A stretch of DNA of 64,000 bases from Fuscovulum blasticum DSM 2131 (GTDB lineage: Bacteria > Pseudomonadota > Alphaproteobacteria > Rhodobacterales > Rhodobacteraceae). The DNA lies in NCBI RefSeq assembly GCF_003034965.1, contig NZ_PZKE01000009.1, forward strand, positions 95,935 to 159,934. Reading direction: 5' to 3'. Shown in pieces: positions 62,249-64,000 of the stretch. Made by a program: the position numbers and the translations under genes. Every line of letters begins with the position of its first letter. The stretch's first letter is position 1. The notes beneath the pieces are model-generated. The model did not search any database. It saw nothing but the letters and a program-made list of their open reading frames with translations, and was not told where the DNA came from.

Positions 62249-62865
62249 TTCAGACGAGCCTCCAGGGCTTCGACACCCGCCTTCGTGATCACCAGGGTGT
62301 CACGCTTGAGGATGTCATAGACGTTGGCGCCGATGGTCGGCAGCACGTCGATGCCTTCGATGTTGCGGGCGGCCAGCGCGAAATTCGCGTCAACCGTCGC
62401 ACCGTCGATCACCAGCACGCGCTTCCAGCCACGTTCGGACACGGTCTTGGCCAGCATTGCGGTCTTGGCTTCCGCCAGGGCCAGGCTGTCCACGATCACC
62501 AGTTCGCCCGCCTTCAGCTTTGCCGAGAGAGCATGGCGCAGGCCAAGGGCACGCACCTTCTTCGGCAGGTCATGGGCGTGGCTGCGGGGCTGCGGGCCCT
62601 TGTACACGCCGCCGTGGCGGAAGATCGGTGCCTTCTTGGACCCGTGGCGTGCGCCGCCGGTGCCCTTCTGGCGGTAGATCTTCTTGGTCGAATAGCTGAC
62701 GTCCGACTTGCCCAGCGTCGAGTGGGTGCCGGCCTGGGCCTTGGCCCGCTGCCAGCGCACCACGCGGTGCAGGATGTCGGCGCGCGGCTCAAGGCCGAAC
62801 AGCGCTTCGTCCAGATCAATGGAACCGGCCTTGCCGCCGTCCAGCTTGATCACATCGAGTTTCAT
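62245..62865 (-). CDS. rplD: 50S ribosomal protein L4
   Basis: A 206-residue L4, which lines the tunnel and in E. coli represses the S10 operon. The extended loop [20 protein letters not shown] is near residue 65. ATGA overlaps with both rplC and rplW. Confidence 0.97.
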   Translation of the reverse strand: MKLDVIKLDGGKAGSIDLDEALFGLEPRADILHRVVRWQRAKAQAGTHSTLGKSDVSYSTKKIYRQKGTGGARHGSKKAPIFRHGGVYKGPQPRSHAHDLPKKVRALGLRHALSAKLKAGELVIVDSLALAEAKTAMLAKTVSERGWKRVLVIDGATVDANFALAARNIEGIDVLPTIGANVYDILKRDTLVITKAGVEALEARLK

Positions 62866-63584
62866 GCTTCACCCCCTTCGGCGGCCACTTCGGCAGCCGG
62901 AGCAGCAGCGGCAGCGCGGACGGCCGCCGGACGCGGAGCGTCCTTGTGGGCCGGCTTCTTTGCCGCATCCTTGACGGTGACCCAGCCACCGGCAGCACCG
63001 GGGACCGCGCCCTTGATCATGATCAGACCGCGGGCGGCATCCGTGCGGACGACCTGCAGGTTCTGCGTGGTCACGCGGGCAGCGCCCATGTGGCCGGCCA
63101 TCTTCTTGCCCTTGAACACCTTGCCGGGGTCCTGGCACTGGCCGGTCGAACCGTGCGAACGGTGCGAGACCGACACACCGTGGCTGGCCCGCAGACCGCC
63201 GAAGTTGTGCCGCTTCATCGCACCGGCAAAACCTTTACCGATCGAGGTGCCGGCCACGTCGACGAACTGGCCTGCCAGATAGTGGTCAGCGGTGATTTCC
63301 GCGCCCACGTCGATCAGGTTGTCCGGGGAAACCCGGAACTCGGCCAGCTTGCGCTTGGGGGCCACGTTCGCCTTGGCGAAATGGCCGCGCTGCGCGGCAG
63401 TGGTACGGGAGACCTTGGCCGTGCCGGCACCCAGTTGGACGGCGGTATAGCCATCCTTGTCGGCGGTGCGCTGTGCAACCACCTGCAGGGTATCAAGCTG
63501 CAGGACCGTGACCGGAACCTGCTTGCCGTCTTCCAGGAACAGCCGGGTCATGCCCAGCTTCTTTGCGATAACGCCAGAGCGCAT
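62862..63584 (-). CDS. rplC: 50S ribosomal protein L3
   Basis: A 240-residue L3, an early assembly protein. [18 protein letters not shown] opens it, and [18 protein letters not shown] near residue 130 is the loop with the conserved Gln/Arg area. An Ala-rich C-terminal tail ([12 protein letters not shown]) extends beyond the core. AAGGGG is 8 bp before the ATG at 63584 and only 2 bp before the ATG at 63590, so I chose 63584. Confidence 0.97.
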   Translation of the reverse strand: MRSGVIAKKLGMTRLFLEDGKQVPVTVLQLDTLQVVAQRTADKDGYTAVQLGAGTAKVSRTTAAQRGHFAKANVAPKRKLAEFRVSPDNLIDVGAEITADHYLAGQFVDVAGTSIGKGFAGAMKRHNFGGLRASHGVSVSHRSHGSTGQCQDPGKVFKGKKMAGHMGAARVTTQNLQVVRTDAARGLIMIKGAVPGAAGGWVTVKDAAKKPAHKDAPRPAAVRAAAAAPAAEVAAEGGEA

Positions 63585-63596
63585 TTCCATGCCCCC

Positions 63597-63905
63597 TTAC
63601 ACTTTGATTTCAACGTCGACGCCGGCAGCCAGGTCGAGCTTCATCAGCGCGTCCACGGTCTGCGGGGTCGGGTCAACGATGTCGAGAAGCCGCTTGTGCG
63701 TGCGGATTTCCCACTGGTCGCGCGACTTCTTGTCGATGTGCGGACCGCGGAGAACGGTGAACTTCTCGATCTTGTTCGGCAGCGGGATGGGCCCGCGAAC
63801 CTGTGCACCCGTGCGTTTCGCCGTGTTCACGATTTCCTGCGTGCTGGCATCCAGAACGCGGTAATCGAAGGCTTTCAGCCGGATGCGGATGGTCTGACCT
63901 TGCAT
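63597..63905 (-). CDS. rpsJ: 30S ribosomal protein S10
   Basis: A 102-residue S10 (also NusE in antitermination), with [19 protein letters not shown] and the [19 protein letters not shown] segment near residue 37. First gene of the S10 series, 58 bp after tuf. Confidence 0.97.
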   Translation of the reverse strand: MQGQTIRIRLKAFDYRVLDASTQEIVNTAKRTGAQVRGPIPLPNKIEKFTVLRGPHIDKKSRDQWEIRTHKRLLDIVDPTPQTVDALMKLDLAAGVDVEIKV

Positions 63906-63930
63906 CTTGTTGGTTTCCTTCGGAAAGGCC

Positions 63931-63953
63931 GGGGGCGTGACAATCACGCCCCC
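63931..63953 (-). terminator. Hairpin between tuf and rpsJ
   Basis: A 10-bp perfect stem (GGGGGCGTGA / TCACGCCCCC) with a 3-nt loop, 10 bp after the tuf stop, then GGCCTTTCC on the minus strand. It could partly terminate tuf transcripts or act as an attenuator or processing site ahead of the S10 genes. Confidence 0.6.
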
Positions 63954-63963
63954 GCCAGTCTGG

Positions 63964-64000
63964 TTAAGCGATGATCTTCGAGACGACGCCGGCGCCGACG
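63964..64000 (-). CDS. tuf: Elongation factor Tu, C-terminal end (partial)
   Basis: Only the last 11 codons and the stop are inside the window: [11 protein letters not shown], the standard C-terminus of EF-Tu. tuf directly before rpsJ is the usual bacterial order (str operon followed by S10 operon), which supports the call. The gene continues beyond base 64000. Confidence 0.88.
   Translation of the reverse strand, partial: VGAGVVSKIIA

Overview
The window is GC-rich chromosomal DNA from an alphaproteobacterium, almost certainly of the Rhodobacteraceae/Paracoccaceae group. The evidence is the frc-type sugar ABC transporter with its kinase, an Mrp antiporter with fused A and B subunits, a Hint-domain protein and a TIGR02466 oxygenase lodged in the ribosomal protein cluster, and tightly packed genes joined by ATGA overlaps. 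The genus cannot be read from the sequence.

Layout. 0-2.6 kb: fructose-type ABC permease, ATPase and kinase. 2.7-9.8 kb: a seven-subunit Mrp Na+/H+ antiporter operon (six genes, A+B fused) convergent with nhaD. 10-14.3 kb: deoxyribose-phosphate aldolase, a two-domain aldehyde dehydrogenase and an ion channel with a zinc ribbon. 14.3-17.7 kb: a GAPDH homologue divergent from an IclR regulator, a TerB/DUF533 protein and a small conserved protein. 17.8-19.3 kb: a less GC-rich orphan membrane protein beside tRNA-Met(CAT). 19.3-27.2 kb: HyuA-like protein, an orphan sigma-54, a fused NAD(P)H dehydrogenase-SelD, tRNA 2-selenouridine synthase and ArgE.

27.4-39.1 kb is the most unusual region. It encodes an exported proteolytic system: two caspase-fold peptidases with signal peptides, a trypsin-fold zymogen, an HtrA-like protease with PDZ domains, a two-component system, and three paralogous small secreted proteins. 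A 17-bp near-palindrome (ATGACNNNATTTGTCAY) lies upstream of three of its promoters, in two cases flanked by longer near-identity. I read this as one regulon for envelope proteolysis, possibly a cascade; that reading is inference.

39.2-50.6 kb: inositol-dehydrogenase-like protein, FAD-linked oxidase, YceI protein with an operator-like palindrome, the conserved TesA-type esterase / YbbA-YbbP set, a kinase-fold protein, divergent hemC and hemE, and an EamA transporter. 50.7-64 kb: the S10/spc ribosomal protein cluster on the minus strand, from the 3' end of tuf to rpmD. Terminator hairpins and non-ribosomal genes interrupt it: a TIR-domain gene sits alone between rplW and rplB, and a 2OG-Fe(II)-oxygenase-like gene, a Hint protein and an antisense peptidoglycan-binding-domain gene sit between rplP and rpmC.

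A recurring 3'-end element (a GGGGGCGCTGCCCCC-type hairpin, then CCCGGGATATTT) follows deoC, the channel gene and the iolG-like gene, always in the gene's own orientation.
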